Shown here one piece after another: positions 6,901 through 15,103 of a stretch of 36,102 nt of DNA. Each line of letters begins with the position of its first letter. Position 1 is the first letter of the stretch. Below the pieces are notes generated by a model that was given only the letters and a program-made list of their open reading frames with translations, did no database searches and had not been told where the DNA came from. This DNA comes from Clostridia bacterium (GTDB taxonomy: Bacteria > Bacillota > Clostridia > Christensenellales > Aristaeellaceae): the NCBI GenBank assembly GCA_017465155.1, contig JAFTWV010000071.1, forward strand, positions 1 to 36,102, written 5' to 3'. The position numbers were made by a program, and so were the translations under genes.

Positions 6901-7458
6901 GTGCCAAATGTAGAGTGGGAGAAGATCAAAGCGGAGTATTTGGCTGGCGGCACATCCTATCGCAAGCTGGCGGAAAAATACGAGGTTCCGCGGTCTACGC
7001 TGGAGCAAAGAGCCAAGCGTGAAGGCTGGAGAAAACAGCATGAAGACGTAAAGGGCAAAGCCGAGGCAAAGGCAAGGCAGAAAATCGTAACTCAGCGTGC
7101 CAATGATATAGCTGCTCTTGACCGTGCGCGGTCCAAGCTGATCAAGAAGTTGGAACACGCAGTAGACAAGTTTCCCGACATCCCTGGTAACCGTATGGAG
7201 CAGTCGATTACAGAGACGATCGAGGTCAAAGGCGAGCCGAATAAGTTCGGTATCCCGACGCGGAAGCCGCCCAAGAAGAAGACTGTGCTGATAGAGAGCG
7301 ATCTGTTGCGCATGGCGACTATGCTTGAAAAGCTGATGGATATGACCGGCTATGTCAATACCGACGATAGCGAACGCGACGATGGTTTCATCGACGCGCT
7401 GAACGCCACATCTTTGGAGGTGACGGAGGATGCCAGCGACGTCCCCGAAGACCTCTAA
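6901..7458 (+). CDS. terS: Terminase small subunit
   Basis: A 185-residue DNA-binding subunit of the packaging motor. The N-terminal region YLAGGTSYRKLAEKYEVPRSTLEQRAKREGW (about 12-42) is a helix-turn-helix of the type common in PBSX-like small terminases. A basic helical middle (about 50-90) would oligomerise, and an acidic C-terminus follows. The start is GTG 6901 with GGGGTGGTGAT upstream. It overlaps the large subunit by 29 bases. It recognises the packaging site and loads the large subunit. Identity rests on the helix-turn-helix and its position directly before a clear large subunit. Confidence 0.88.
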   Translation: MPNVEWEKIKAEYLAGGTSYRKLAEKYEVPRSTLEQRAKREGWRKQHEDVKGKAEAKARQKIVTQRANDIAALDRARSKLIKKLEHAVDKFPDIPGNRMEQSITETIEVKGEPNKFGIPTRKPPKKKTVLIESDLLRMATMLEKLMDMTGYVNTDDSERDDGFIDALNATSLEVTEDASDVPEDL

Positions 7459-8725
7459 CGACTTCAAATTCAAACCGTTTTCACGCCGGCAGAAGATCGT
7501 CCTTACATGGTGGTGCGCCAATAGTGCCTTTCGGGATTATGACGGAATCATCTGTGACGGCTCAATCCGAAGCGGCAAATCTATGACCATGAGTCTCTCT
7601 TTTGCCATGTGGGCAATGGAGAGCTTCAGCGAGTGTAACTTCGGCCTGTGCGGAAAAACCATTGGTTCCCTGCGCAGAAACGTGATAAACGATCTGAAAC
7701 GGATGCTTGCCGCGCGCGGGTACACCGTGGAAGATAAGAGAGGCGACAACTACCTCATTGTGACGCGCTCGGGGAAGAAGAACTTCTTCTACATGTTCGG
7801 CGGCACAAACGAGGGCAGTCAGGACCTGGTACAGGGTATCACTCTGGCCGGCGCGCTGCTGGACGAAGTCGCCCTTATGCCGGAGAGCTTCGTCAACCAG
7901 GTCACGGCTCGCTGCTCTGTTGAAGGAGCAAAGTGCTGGTTCAACTGCAACCCTGGCGGCTCCCGCCTGCACTGGTTCAAGCAGAATTGGATAAACAAGT
8001 ACGTTGAGAAGCGTTACCTTTATCTCCATTTCACGATGGAGGACAATTTGTCTTTGTCCGAGAGGACGAAGGAAAGGTACCGCAGGATGTACACCGGCGT
8101 GTTCTATCGCCGGTATATTGACGGGTTGTGGGTAGCCGCTGAGGGTGTGATCTACGACATGTGGTCACACACGGAAAACCTGTTCGACGATTCCGATCTG
8201 CTGCCGGGTGCCATCAGTGATTGCCGCAGATACATAACAGTTGACTACGGTACCGCAAACCCCATGGTGTTCCTTGATGTGCTGGATGATGGCCACACCT
8301 TCTGGATTCAGAACGAGTATTACTATGACGCCCGAAAGTCGATGAATCAGACCTCCAAGACGGACCATGAGTACGGCAAGGACTTCGACGACTTCACAGG
8401 GCAGGATCATAGCCTGCAGGTCATCATCGACCCATCGGCTCTGTCATTCAAAGCGGAGCTGAGAAACCGAGGATACCGCGTGAAGGAAGCGGATAATGAG
8501 GTGCTGGATGGCATCCGCGTCACAGCGACGCTGATCGGGCAGAGGCGCGTCCGCATCAAGCGGGGCAAGTGCCCGAATTTTGAACGCGAGGTTGAATCCT
8601 ATGTGTGGGACGAGAAGCTGTTGCAACGCGGCGAAGAAGGTCCTGTAAAGGAGAACGACCACGCCATGGATGCCATGCGCTACCTGTGTAAAACCTTAGT
8701 CAACAGGCGCAGACTTGCGCAATAG
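7430..8725 (+). CDS. terL: Terminase large subunit (PBSX type)
   Basis: The 431-residue ATPase-nuclease that translocates DNA into the prohead and cuts it. GSIRSGKS (residues 44-51) is the Walker A motif, and GALLDEV (about 141-147) is Walker B with its catalytic Glu. The nuclease half begins at VDYGTANP (about 271), whose Asp binds metal. VIIDPSA (about 338) and NDHAMDAMRY (about 408-417) supply further acidic residues. The length is typical. It starts inside terS behind GGAGGTGACGGAGG. All expected catalytic residues are visible, so the motor should be functional. Confidence 0.96.
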   Translation: MPATSPKTSNDFKFKPFSRRQKIVLTWWCANSAFRDYDGIICDGSIRSGKSMTMSLSFAMWAMESFSECNFGLCGKTIGSLRRNVINDLKRMLAARGYTVEDKRGDNYLIVTRSGKKNFFYMFGGTNEGSQDLVQGITLAGALLDEVALMPESFVNQVTARCSVEGAKCWFNCNPGGSRLHWFKQNWINKYVEKRYLYLHFTMEDNLSLSERTKERYRRMYTGVFYRRYIDGLWVAAEGVIYDMWSHTENLFDDSDLLPGAISDCRRYITVDYGTANPMVFLDVLDDGHTFWIQNEYYYDARKSMNQTSKTDHEYGKDFDDFTGQDHSLQVIIDPSALSFKAELRNRGYRVKEADNEVLDGIRVTATLIGQRRVRIKRGKCPNFEREVESYVWDEKLLQRGEEGPVKENDHAMDAMRYLCKTLVNRRRLAQ

Positions 8726-8735
8726 GAGTGATAGC

Positions 8736-9149
8736 GTGTACGTGCTCAATGATGAAATTCGGGCATTAGGCGAGTCTGTTATAGCAGAGCATGAGGAGCT
8801 GGCACACCTAAAGCACCCAGTCGCCCCGTGCAGAATAGCCTATATGTACAGCGACAAAGATAAGTCGCACCGAGGGCGTACGGTATATGCCGACACCACA
8901 AAGGTGAGCGAAATGATGCAGGCTTTAACCGGCTACGATTTCGTTATCACTTTCTACGGTCATGTGGTCGACGATCTGCCGGAAGCTCCACTCAGGATCC
9001 TCATGTACCACGAGTTGCTGCACGTCGGCTATGAACCCGAAACTGCAAAATGCTGGCTTATCCCCCATGATGTGGAGGACTTTGAGCGCATCATTACGCG
9101 GTATGGTCTATACTGGCTGGAAGAAGCGCAGCAGAAACAGGAGGCATAA
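8736..9149 (+). CDS. Putative phage metallopeptidase (HExxH)
   Basis: A 137-residue small protein with the zinc-peptidase motif HELLH at residues 92-96, in LMYHELLHVGY. This is the hallmark of a small metallopeptidase-like family that is common in phages of Gram-positive bacteria. RIAYMYSDK and FVITFYGHVVDDLP, both seen here, are typical surrounding segments. I start it at GTG 8736 with AGGAG seven bases upstream; the in-frame TTG at 8715 is inside terL. It lies between terminase and portal, one base short of touching the portal start. Its substrate is unknown. It is not the prohead protease, which is present elsewhere. Confidence 0.78.
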   Translation: MYVLNDEIRALGESVIAEHEELAHLKHPVAPCRIAYMYSDKDKSHRGRTVYADTTKVSEMMQALTGYDFVITFYGHVVDDLPEAPLRILMYHELLHVGYEPETAKCWLIPHDVEDFERIITRYGLYWLEEAQQKQEA

Positions 9150-9150
9150 C

Positions 9151-10614
9151 GTGAACAAGAAGAAGAGGCAGAAGCCTATCAGGGCAACCGCCCGGCAGCC
9201 CACCACGGCAGAACGAAAGCCCACCACGGACAGCTTTTCCAATCCCCTTGCAAGGATGGGATATGGCACCCCGAACCTGATGGAAGCGGCGGACTACCCC
9301 ATTACCAGGATGACGCAGAATTACGCGCTGCTCAATAGCATGTATCGTAATGACTGGATCGCAGCCCGAATCATTGACGCATTGCCCAATGATATGGTGA
9401 AGAACTGGTATAAGATCACCGCGCAGCTGCAGCCTGACCAGATCGGCAGACTGGAGACGGTAGAGCGCCACACTCACCTGAAACAAAGGCTGTTGGAAGG
9501 GCTCAAATGGGGTCGGCTTTTCGGTGGCGCAGCTGGGATCATCATCATCGAAGGCCAGGAAGATATGCTGTCGGAGCCGCTTGACCTGCGCACGATCATG
9601 CCAGGACAATTCAAAGGGCTCATCATTGCAGACCGATGGAACGGTGTCTATCCTGACAGCGCCATTGTCCAGGATCTTTCCGATCCCGACTTTGGCCTGC
9701 CGGAGTATTACACATTCTCCATGTCAGATACCGACCTCGCCAACGGTATCCATGTGCACCACAGCCGCGTAATCCGTTTCAGCGGCAGGGAGCTGCCGTA
9801 CATCGAGCGCATGAGCGAGAATTGGTGGGGCATTTCGGAGCTGGAGCATGTGTACACCGAGCTGACAAAGCGCAATACCAGCAGCGCGAATATTGCGCAG
9901 CTGATCTTCCAGGCCAATATCCGCACCTACAAGATGGCAGACCTTGGTCAGACGCTTATGGCAACTGACCCGCAGAGTCAGCGCGATCTGTACCAGACCT
10001 TATCCATGCAGAACTTCCTCATGTCCAACATGGGGCTGAATGTCATGGACAAGGACGACGATTTCATCACGAATCAGTACACCTTTTCGGGCTTGTCCGA
10101 AGTGTACGAGCTGTTCATGATGGATGTTGCCGGTGCTGCGGAAATCCCTGTGACGCGCCTCTTTGGTCGTTCTCCTGCCGGCATGAACGCCACGGGTGAA
10201 AGCGACTTGCGAAACTACTACGACAAGGTGCGCCAGCAACAGGAAGCGCAGCTGCGTCCCGCGTTGGAAAAGCTGCTGCCTGTCCTCTGTATGAGCACCT
10301 GGGGCGTGGTGCCTGACGAACTGACCTTTGAGTTCAATCCTGTACGCGACACCAGCGACGAGGAACGGGCAAGCCTGACACAGCAGGCGACAACGGCTAT
10401 CAATACGGTGTATCAGTCGGGCATTATCAGCCAAAAGACAGCACTGAAAGAACTCCGGCAGAGCGGTGCCACCTTCGGAATGTGGTCGAACATCACAGAC
10501 GAGGACATTGCCTCTGCTGATGATGGGACCATGCCGGATCAGGGAGAATTGCCGTTGCCTGGCGGAGAATCCATGACCGAGCCATTCAATCCCCTGTTTG
10601 GGGTAAATGAATGA
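9151..10614 (+). CDS. Portal protein (DUF1073 type)
   Basis: A 487-residue portal that would form the dodecameric ring at one capsid vertex through which DNA passes. The N-terminus is basic and Thr/Pro-rich. YALLNSMYRNDWIAARIIDALPNDMVKNW (about 61-89) is characteristic of the DUF1073 portal group. ETTFRxGAD-type stem regions are replaced here by a segment ending FGRSPAGMNATGESDLRNYYDKV (about 340-362), the well-conserved Gly-Asn-Ala-Thr-Gly-Glu block of portals. GTG 9151 follows AGGAGG and begins one base after the metallopeptidase stop; in-frame ATGs further upstream lie within that gene. A terminator follows. Confidence 0.9.
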   Translation: MNKKKRQKPIRATARQPTTAERKPTTDSFSNPLARMGYGTPNLMEAADYPITRMTQNYALLNSMYRNDWIAARIIDALPNDMVKNWYKITAQLQPDQIGRLETVERHTHLKQRLLEGLKWGRLFGGAAGIIIIEGQEDMLSEPLDLRTIMPGQFKGLIIADRWNGVYPDSAIVQDLSDPDFGLPEYYTFSMSDTDLANGIHVHHSRVIRFSGRELPYIERMSENWWGISELEHVYTELTKRNTSSANIAQLIFQANIRTYKMADLGQTLMATDPQSQRDLYQTLSMQNFLMSNMGLNVMDKDDDFITNQYTFSGLSEVYELFMMDVAGAAEIPVTRLFGRSPAGMNATGESDLRNYYDKVRQQQEAQLRPALEKLLPVLCMSTWGVVPDELTFEFNPVRDTSDEERASLTQQATTAINTVYQSGIISQKTALKELRQSGATFGMWSNITDEDIASADDGTMPDQGELPLPGGESMTEPFNPLFGVNE

Positions 10615-10627
10615 CAGCCATAGCACA

Positions 10628-10652
10628 AGCCAGCCATGATGGGCTGGCTTTT
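10628..10652 (+). terminator. Intrinsic terminator between portal and head genes
   Basis: AGCCAGCC (10628-10635) pairs with GGCTGGCT (10642-10649) around ATGATG, followed by TTT. The genes on both sides run the same way with no obvious promoter after it, so it probably attenuates transcription and does not stop it completely. Confidence 0.7.
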
Positions 10653-10681
10653 CTATTGCTTATCTCCAGGAGGTGGACCGC

Positions 10682-11554
10682 ATGACCAGAAAGCAACTCG
10701 AAGAGCTGCGGAATCAGCTATACCAGCTGCGGCTTCGTGCTGAGCGCAGATACAAGAGGCTGCTCGTCAGATTGTTCAACAAAATGGAGGAAGCGGTCAA
10801 GGGCTTGGAAAAGCCGGAAGATATCATAGCAGCCCTTCGCAGCGTCTCGGGTACACGCCTGTATGTCGAAACTGCACACGAGGCAGCGCGGCAAATGGCG
10901 ACCATGATGGCTGCGGGACAAAGGGCGACATGGAGGCTTGCGGCCAAGGAGTCCGGCCAAGGGCGGAGGGTGTATCAAGCTCTCCTGAGGGAGACGAAAA
11001 GCCCTGCCATCGCTCAGGCGATCAATGAGATCGTCACGCAGAACTCCCGACTGATCAAGACTGTTCCGCACGACATCGCCAATGAATTTTCGCACCTTGC
11101 GCAGAAGCGATGGGTGCAGGGTGTTCGCCCAGACGAAATCACATTGGAGATGAACGCGAGGGTCACTCGTCTCAAAGAGTACGAAGCGCGGCGCATTGCG
11201 CGTACAGAATCCGCAAAGGCCTCGTCTGCGCTGGTACAGGCACGGTCCGAGGCTCTGAACCTTGATTTCTACATCTGGCGCACGGCGCGAGACGGAGACC
11301 GCGTCCGCGATTCCCACCAGATCATGGAGGGCGTGATCTGCCGATGGTCGGGAGCCCCGAATCCGGAGGCAATGGCAGGCGAAAAGAGTCACGGGGCATA
11401 TCACCCCGGGGGCATCTTCAACTGCCGATGCATTGCGCTGCCGATTCTTGCGCTGGAGGACATCAGCTTCCCGTGCAAGGTTCACAAGGGCGGGACTATC
11501 CATCAGGTAGGCTCACTCAAAGAATTCCGAAGCCTGTTTGGCATCGGGGAATAG
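10682..11554 (+). CDS. Head morphogenesis protein, SPP1 gp7/Mu F family
   Basis: A 290-residue minor head protein that is packaged inside or attached to the prohead near the portal. The N-terminal half is basic and helical. The C-terminal half carries the family signature: RRIARTESAKASSALVQAR, then WRTARDGDRVRDSHQ, then HPGGIFNCRC, with conserved His and Cys. I start it at ATG 10682 behind AGGAGG (10668-10673); a GTG at 10673 overlaps the ribosome site and is rejected. The position immediately after the portal is canonical. Confidence 0.92.
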   Translation: MTRKQLEELRNQLYQLRLRAERRYKRLLVRLFNKMEEAVKGLEKPEDIIAALRSVSGTRLYVETAHEAARQMATMMAAGQRATWRLAAKESGQGRRVYQALLRETKSPAIAQAINEIVTQNSRLIKTVPHDIANEFSHLAQKRWVQGVRPDEITLEMNARVTRLKEYEARRIARTESAKASSALVQARSEALNLDFYIWRTARDGDRVRDSHQIMEGVICRWSGAPNPEAMAGEKSHGAYHPGGIFNCRCIALPILALEDISFPCKVHKGGTIHQVGSLKEFRSLFGIGE

Positions 11555-11564
11555 GAGGTAAGCA

Positions 11565-11768
11565 ATGGCCGAGAAGAAACGTGCGGAACCCGCTGCCAAG
11601 CGCAGTGTGGCCACCGAAACCTGCGCTGCTGATGTGGCAGCTGCAAACGAAAACATGCACTACGATCTTGACCCGCGCAAAACCACGAGCATTGTCAACG
11701 GCAATCGCGTTATCGTGCTGAGCAAGGGCATTGCATCGGTAGATGTGGCAAGGAGCGATAAGGCATGA
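11565..11768 (+). CDS. Small hypothetical head-region protein
   Basis: A 67-residue protein with a Lys/Ala-rich N-terminus (MAEKKRAEPAAKRS) and a small beta-prone C-terminal half (TTSIVNGNRVIVLSKGI). It has an excellent ribosome site (AGGAGGTAAGCA) and overlaps the protease gene by four bases (ATGA), so it is certainly translated in the head operon. I do not recognise a family. Its place between the gp7-like protein and the protease suggests a small capsid or assembly factor. Confidence 0.75.
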   Translation: MAEKKRAEPAAKRSVATETCAADVAAANENMHYDLDPRKTTSIVNGNRVIVLSKGIASVDVARSDKA

Positions 11769-13078
11769 GAGCATATTACGGCTCGCGCATCAGCGAAAAT
11801 CAGACCGTTACGCCCGAAGGCTATCTGATCTGCCTGAACGTTCCCATTGCAAGGACGGGCATCCAGCAGTACCTACGCTCTGAATTGGGGCTCGACGGGG
11901 ATCCGAATGAGCTGGTGGATGTCATGCGTACCGAGGATGAAGTCTTTTCCAACGCGACCATTGCGTCGTTTGAGGGCAAGACCGTCACCGAGGATCACCC
12001 GCCCACCGGCGTCAACGCGGACAATGTGACTGCCTATGACTGCGGTCATGCACAGAATGTACGACGGGGAACGGGCGAGGAAAGCGACTTGCTGATCGCC
12101 GACCTGTTCATCACATCGAAGTGCTTGATCGATGCTATCCAGAAAGGCAGGAGAGAAGTCTCCTGCGGCTATGACTGCGAGTATGTCCAGGACGAAAGCG
12201 GTCATGTGTACCAACGTAGCATACGAGGTAACCATGTGGCGGTTGTACCGGCAGGCCGCGCAGGTGCCCGTGTTGCGATAAAGGACTCCGATCCGGAGTC
12301 GAAAACCAACAACGAAAGGGGTAAAACAAACATGGCTAACAAGAAGAATTCCCTGATGGCGCGTCTGTTTAGCCACGCCGTCAAGGATATGGCTCCCGAA
12401 GAGATCTCCGACGCCGTCGAAGAGATGTCTGCGGCTTCCAGTGCGAGTGCTGACGAGCCTGCCGCTCCCGCCACTCCCCCTGCGCCTTCCAACGATGAAA
12501 GCGCGGCCAAGGATGGCGGCGAAGTGCTCCAGCAGGTGCTTGCTGCCATTAACGGCCTGGGCGAGCAGCTCAAGGCCTACTTTGCGCAGCGTGATAACCA
12601 GCCCGCGGCGGATCCTCTGGATGCGCTCGTTGAGGCGATCAACAACCAGAAGACCGACACGCCTGCGGACCAGGAGGGTTCCGTGACCGTGCCTGCCGAG
12701 ACCATCCCCAAGGACGGCGAACCCGAGGACGGCACCTCTGACGAGGAAGCCCCCATTGCTGACCCGTCTACCCTGCCCGAGAATCCCATTCCCGGTGCTG
12801 ACCGCGCTATCGTCCTGGCAACGATCAACGCCATCAAGCCCGTTATTGCCGCCCTGCCCGAGAATCAGCGCAAGGCCGCATCTGACAAGGCGGCGTTTGA
12901 AATCCGCAAGATGCTGGGCAAGGATGCGAAGCCTGCCACCAATGGCTATGCCGGTATTCTGGGCACGATGAAGCAGACCGCGAAGAATCGTGCCAAGGAC
13001 TCCGCCCCCAAGGTGGATGATGGTAAGCTCGGCCGCGACATCATGGCTTCCCGCAATCCGCACTACAAGAAGGCCTGA
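11765..13078 (+). CDS. Prohead maturation protease fused to scaffold (DUF2213 type)
   Basis: A 437-residue protein with two parts. Residues 1-185 are the protease: GKTVTEDHP near 75 and EVSCGYDCEY near 138-147 match the His and Ser blocks of DUF2213 proteases. NHVAVVPAGRAG near 163-174 closes the domain. Residues 190-437 are acidic, Ala/Pro-rich and low in complexity, ending in a basic helix (NRAKDSAPK...HYKKA), as expected of an internal scaffold that binds capsid protein and is degraded during maturation. An internal start in the same frame allows the scaffold to be made alone (separate entry). It starts at ATG 11765, overlapping the preceding stop. Confidence 0.85.
   Translation: MRAYYGSRISENQTVTPEGYLICLNVPIARTGIQQYLRSELGLDGDPNELVDVMRTEDEVFSNATIASFEGKTVTEDHPPTGVNADNVTAYDCGHAQNVRRGTGEESDLLIADLFITSKCLIDAIQKGRREVSCGYDCEYVQDESGHVYQRSIRGNHVAVVPAGRAGARVAIKDSDPESKTNNERGKTNMANKKNSLMARLFSHAVKDMAPEEISDAVEEMSAASSASADEPAAPATPPAPSNDESAAKDGGEVLQQVLAAINGLGEQLKAYFAQRDNQPAADPLDALVEAINNQKTDTPADQEGSVTVPAETIPKDGEPEDGTSDEEAPIADPSTLPENPIPGADRAIVLATINAIKPVIAALPENQRKAASDKAAFEIRKMLGKDAKPATNGYAGILGTMKQTAKNRAKDSAPKVDDGKLGRDIMASRNPHYKKA
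12332..13078 (+). CDS. Nested in-frame scaffold protein
   Basis: A 248-residue product that shares frame and stop with the protease gene. The internal ATG at 12332 (MANKKNSLMARLF) is preceded by AAAGGGG about ten bases upstream and lies exactly at the boundary between the protease domain and the acidic scaffold domain. The lambda C/Nu3 pair uses the same arrangement, producing excess scaffold without extra protease. The ribosome site and the domain boundary are visible; separate production is inferred. Confidence 0.55.
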   Translation: MANKKNSLMARLFSHAVKDMAPEEISDAVEEMSAASSASADEPAAPATPPAPSNDESAAKDGGEVLQQVLAAINGLGEQLKAYFAQRDNQPAADPLDALVEAINNQKTDTPADQEGSVTVPAETIPKDGEPEDGTSDEEAPIADPSTLPENPIPGADRAIVLATINAIKPVIAALPENQRKAASDKAAFEIRKMLGKDAKPATNGYAGILGTMKQTAKNRAKDSAPKVDDGKLGRDIMASRNPHYKKA

Positions 13079-13095
13079 TAGAAGGAGGTATAACT

Positions 13096-13602
13096 ATGGC
13101 TGGTAAGGTTATCGGCAAGACCCTGCCTGTGGGTTTCCGCGGCAACGTTACGCGGACCCCTGACACCATCATTTCTCCGCACTGCAACGTGGGTGATGCA
13201 CCCATCCAGTTCGGTGAACCCGTGATCTACGATGCTGCCAAGAAGGGCGTGCGCAAGGTTCTGAGCACCGACGCCAACGCTGCTGATCTGGTTGGCATCG
13301 CCGTCCGTCGCATCGGTCAGCCCTATGCTGATGATGCCAACGGCTGGTACTACAAGAAGGGCGACGTCGTTGATGTGCTGCTCCGCGGCAGCATTGCGGT
13401 GGAGGTTGCCACCACGACCGGCATCGCCGCCCGTGGCGATGTGTACGTTTGCACCGGCGCGACCGAAGGCGAGACTGCTGGCGCGATCGTCTGCGAAAAC
13501 GCCGGCTCCGGCCGTCTGAAGATGCCTAACGCCGTGTTTGCTACCGGCATCTACGATGGCGAGAAGATTGCTGAGATCACTATCCTCAGCCGATCTATGT
13601 AA
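13096..13602 (+). CDS. Capsid cement/decoration protein
   Basis: A 168-residue, beta-rich protein with no signal sequence. FGEPVIYDAAKKGVRKV, followed by DLVGIAVRRIGQPY and GDVVDVLLRGSIAVEV, gives the pattern of structural cement proteins (gp24-like and DUF2190-related), in which a 'high concentration of X' domain loops over the capsid surface. It lies between scaffold and major capsid protein with a strong AGGAGG site, as such proteins usually do. It would bind the outside of the expanded shell and stabilise it. Confidence 0.75.
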   Translation: MAGKVIGKTLPVGFRGNVTRTPDTIISPHCNVGDAPIQFGEPVIYDAAKKGVRKVLSTDANAADLVGIAVRRIGQPYADDANGWYYKKGDVVDVLLRGSIAVEVATTTGIAARGDVYVCTGATEGETAGAIVCENAGSGRLKMPNAVFATGIYDGEKIAEITILSRSM

Positions 13603-13618
13603 GCAGGAGGGATGAAAA

Positions 13619-14638
13619 ATGCCTAAGAACAATTTCCCGATTCTCCCCGTTCCCGTCAATGACGGTATGCCTGGCGGTATGATGCTGACCGGCGATGCGA
13701 TTTCTGGCGGCATGGCCTTCCTCGTCGGCGAGCTGGAAAAGCGCGACGAGAAGCTGCATGAGCCTCTGACTTCCATTACCTGGCCCCGTGACATGCCTGT
13801 GAAGACTGGCGGCGGCTGGGTCGATTCCGTTTCTGTGTTCGATGTGTCCTACGCCTCTACTGGCGGTACCGATGGTGGTCTGATGGGTCCCGAATCCAAC
13901 GATCTGCCCATCATGCAGGCTGACATCGGCAAGGACTCCTACAAGACCTTCCAGTGGGGTCACATCCTGAAGGTTCCGCTGATCGATCAGCAGCGCCTCC
14001 AGAAGATCGGCCGCAATCTGGACGATGTTCTGAACAAGGGCCTGCACCTCGTCCACGACAAGAAGCTGGACGAGAGCGTTTATGTCGGCTTCGCCTCCCA
14101 TGGCAGCTACGGTCTGGTCAACGATCCCCAGATCAGCACCGTCACCGCTGCGCCCCATACCGCTGATGGCACTGACACTCAGTGGAAGGGCAAGACTCCC
14201 GATGAAATCCTGGCCGATGTGAACCGTGCGCTGCTCGCCACCTGGGCTGCCTGTGAGTACGATCTCTCCGGCATGGCGAATCACATCCTGATTCCCCCGG
14301 AGAACTACGCTTACCTGGTTGCTACCAAGGTCGGCGTCACCGGCGACAAGTCCATCCTGCAGTTCCTGTTGGAGAACAACCTCGGCCGCAACCAGGGCAT
14401 TGATCTCGTGATCTCTCCCTGCCAGTGGTGCAAGGGCGCCGGTACCGGCAACAGCAACCGCATGGTGTCCTACTGCAACGACTATGATCGTGTGCGCTTC
14501 GACATCACCGTGCCCCTGCAGCGTATGATGACCCAGGCCTCCGCTGAACACCTGGCCTACCTGACCCCCTACGTCACCCAGTTCTCCGAGCTGCAGTGGC
14601 CGTATCGTACCCACGCTTTGTATATGGACGGCATCTGA
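13619..14638 (+). CDS. Major capsid protein (DUF2184 type)
   Basis: The 339-residue shell subunit. The N-terminal ~45 residues are mobile and Gly/Met-rich. The core includes ITWPRDMPVKTGGGWVDSVSVFDVSYAS, VPLIDQQRLQKIG and IPPENYAYLV, and ends with DITVPLQRMMTQ and LQWPYRTHALYMDGI, a C-terminus typical of DUF2184/HK97-fold capsid proteins in myoviruses. Codon use is strongly biased to GAC, AAG, GGC and CTG, as expected for the most abundant late protein. It starts at ATG 13619 with AGGAGGG upstream. A 159-base structured gap follows. Confidence 0.9.
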   Translation: MPKNNFPILPVPVNDGMPGGMMLTGDAISGGMAFLVGELEKRDEKLHEPLTSITWPRDMPVKTGGGWVDSVSVFDVSYASTGGTDGGLMGPESNDLPIMQADIGKDSYKTFQWGHILKVPLIDQQRLQKIGRNLDDVLNKGLHLVHDKKLDESVYVGFASHGSYGLVNDPQISTVTAAPHTADGTDTQWKGKTPDEILADVNRALLATWAACEYDLSGMANHILIPPENYAYLVATKVGVTGDKSILQFLLENNLGRNQGIDLVISPCQWCKGAGTGNSNRMVSYCNDYDRVRFDITVPLQRMMTQASAEHLAYLTPYVTQFSELQWPYRTHALYMDGI

Positions 14639-14654
14639 TGGTTTGCCAAGAATA

Positions 14655-14746
14655 GGCCATGGAGCGCGTTGCAACGGCTCTTCCGCACCACTCAGGGTAA
14701 AACCTATGTGGAATATAGAAAGGGACGCGAATCGCGCTCCATGGCC
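14655..14746 (+). repeat. 14-bp inverted repeat with structured element B in the loop
   Basis: GGCCATGGAGCGCG (14655-14668) is a perfect inverted copy of CGCGCTCCATGGCC (14733-14746). The 64-base loop holds TTCCGCA (14681-14687), which can pair with TGTGGAA (14707-14713), and ACCTATGTGGAATATA (14702-14717), which matches element A at 6817-6832. An inner CGCG-AAT-CGCG (14726-14736) competes with the long stem, so two alternative folds exist. No T run follows, so it is not a normal terminator. It lies in the gap after the capsid gene and may stabilise or attenuate that mRNA. Confidence 0.6.
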
Positions 14747-14797
14747 CTTTCCGGCCAAATACGATGCCATACTATGTGAAAGAAAGGAATGACAACG

Positions 14798-15103
14798 ATG
14801 GTCAAGGTTTTCAACAACTCCAACACCACCTTCCTGCTGACCGCTGACGATGGCACGCAGATGAAGGTGCCCTTCAAGTCTTTCGCCGAGATCGAGGATA
14901 AGTTCAAGGGTGACATCACCTATCGCATGGCCATGGCCTCTGGCGCCCTCTCTGCGTTCGAGACCACCAAGCAGGGCGATGCTGCCGAGAAGAACGCCCA
15001 CAAGAAGAACGGCGGCAAGCCCGCCAAGGATAAGGGCGACGGTGTCAAGGGCGAGGAAACCGCCGAAACCACCGCCGACGACAAGGGCGATGATGCCAAG
15101 TGA
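14798..15103 (+). CDS. Hypothetical head-tail region protein
   Basis: A 101-residue protein. Residues 1-55 form a compact beta-rich part (VFNNSNTTFLLTADDGTQMKV) and residues 60-101 a Lys/Asp/Ala-rich, disordered tail. AAGGA lies nine bases before ATG 14798; the ATG at 14789 touches that site and is rejected. The stop overlaps the next start in TGATG. Short proteins with a charged tail often sit between capsid and connector genes, but I cannot name a family. Confidence 0.75.
   Translation: MVKVFNNSNTTFLLTADDGTQMKVPFKSFAEIEDKFKGDITYRMAMASGALSAFETTKQGDAAEKNAHKKNGGKPAKDKGDGVKGEETAETTADDKGDDAK

Noticed and set aside
8962-9150. N-terminal extension of the portal ORF
   Set aside because: This part overlaps the metallopeptidase gene out of frame, whereas GTG 9151 has AGGAGG and begins right after that gene.
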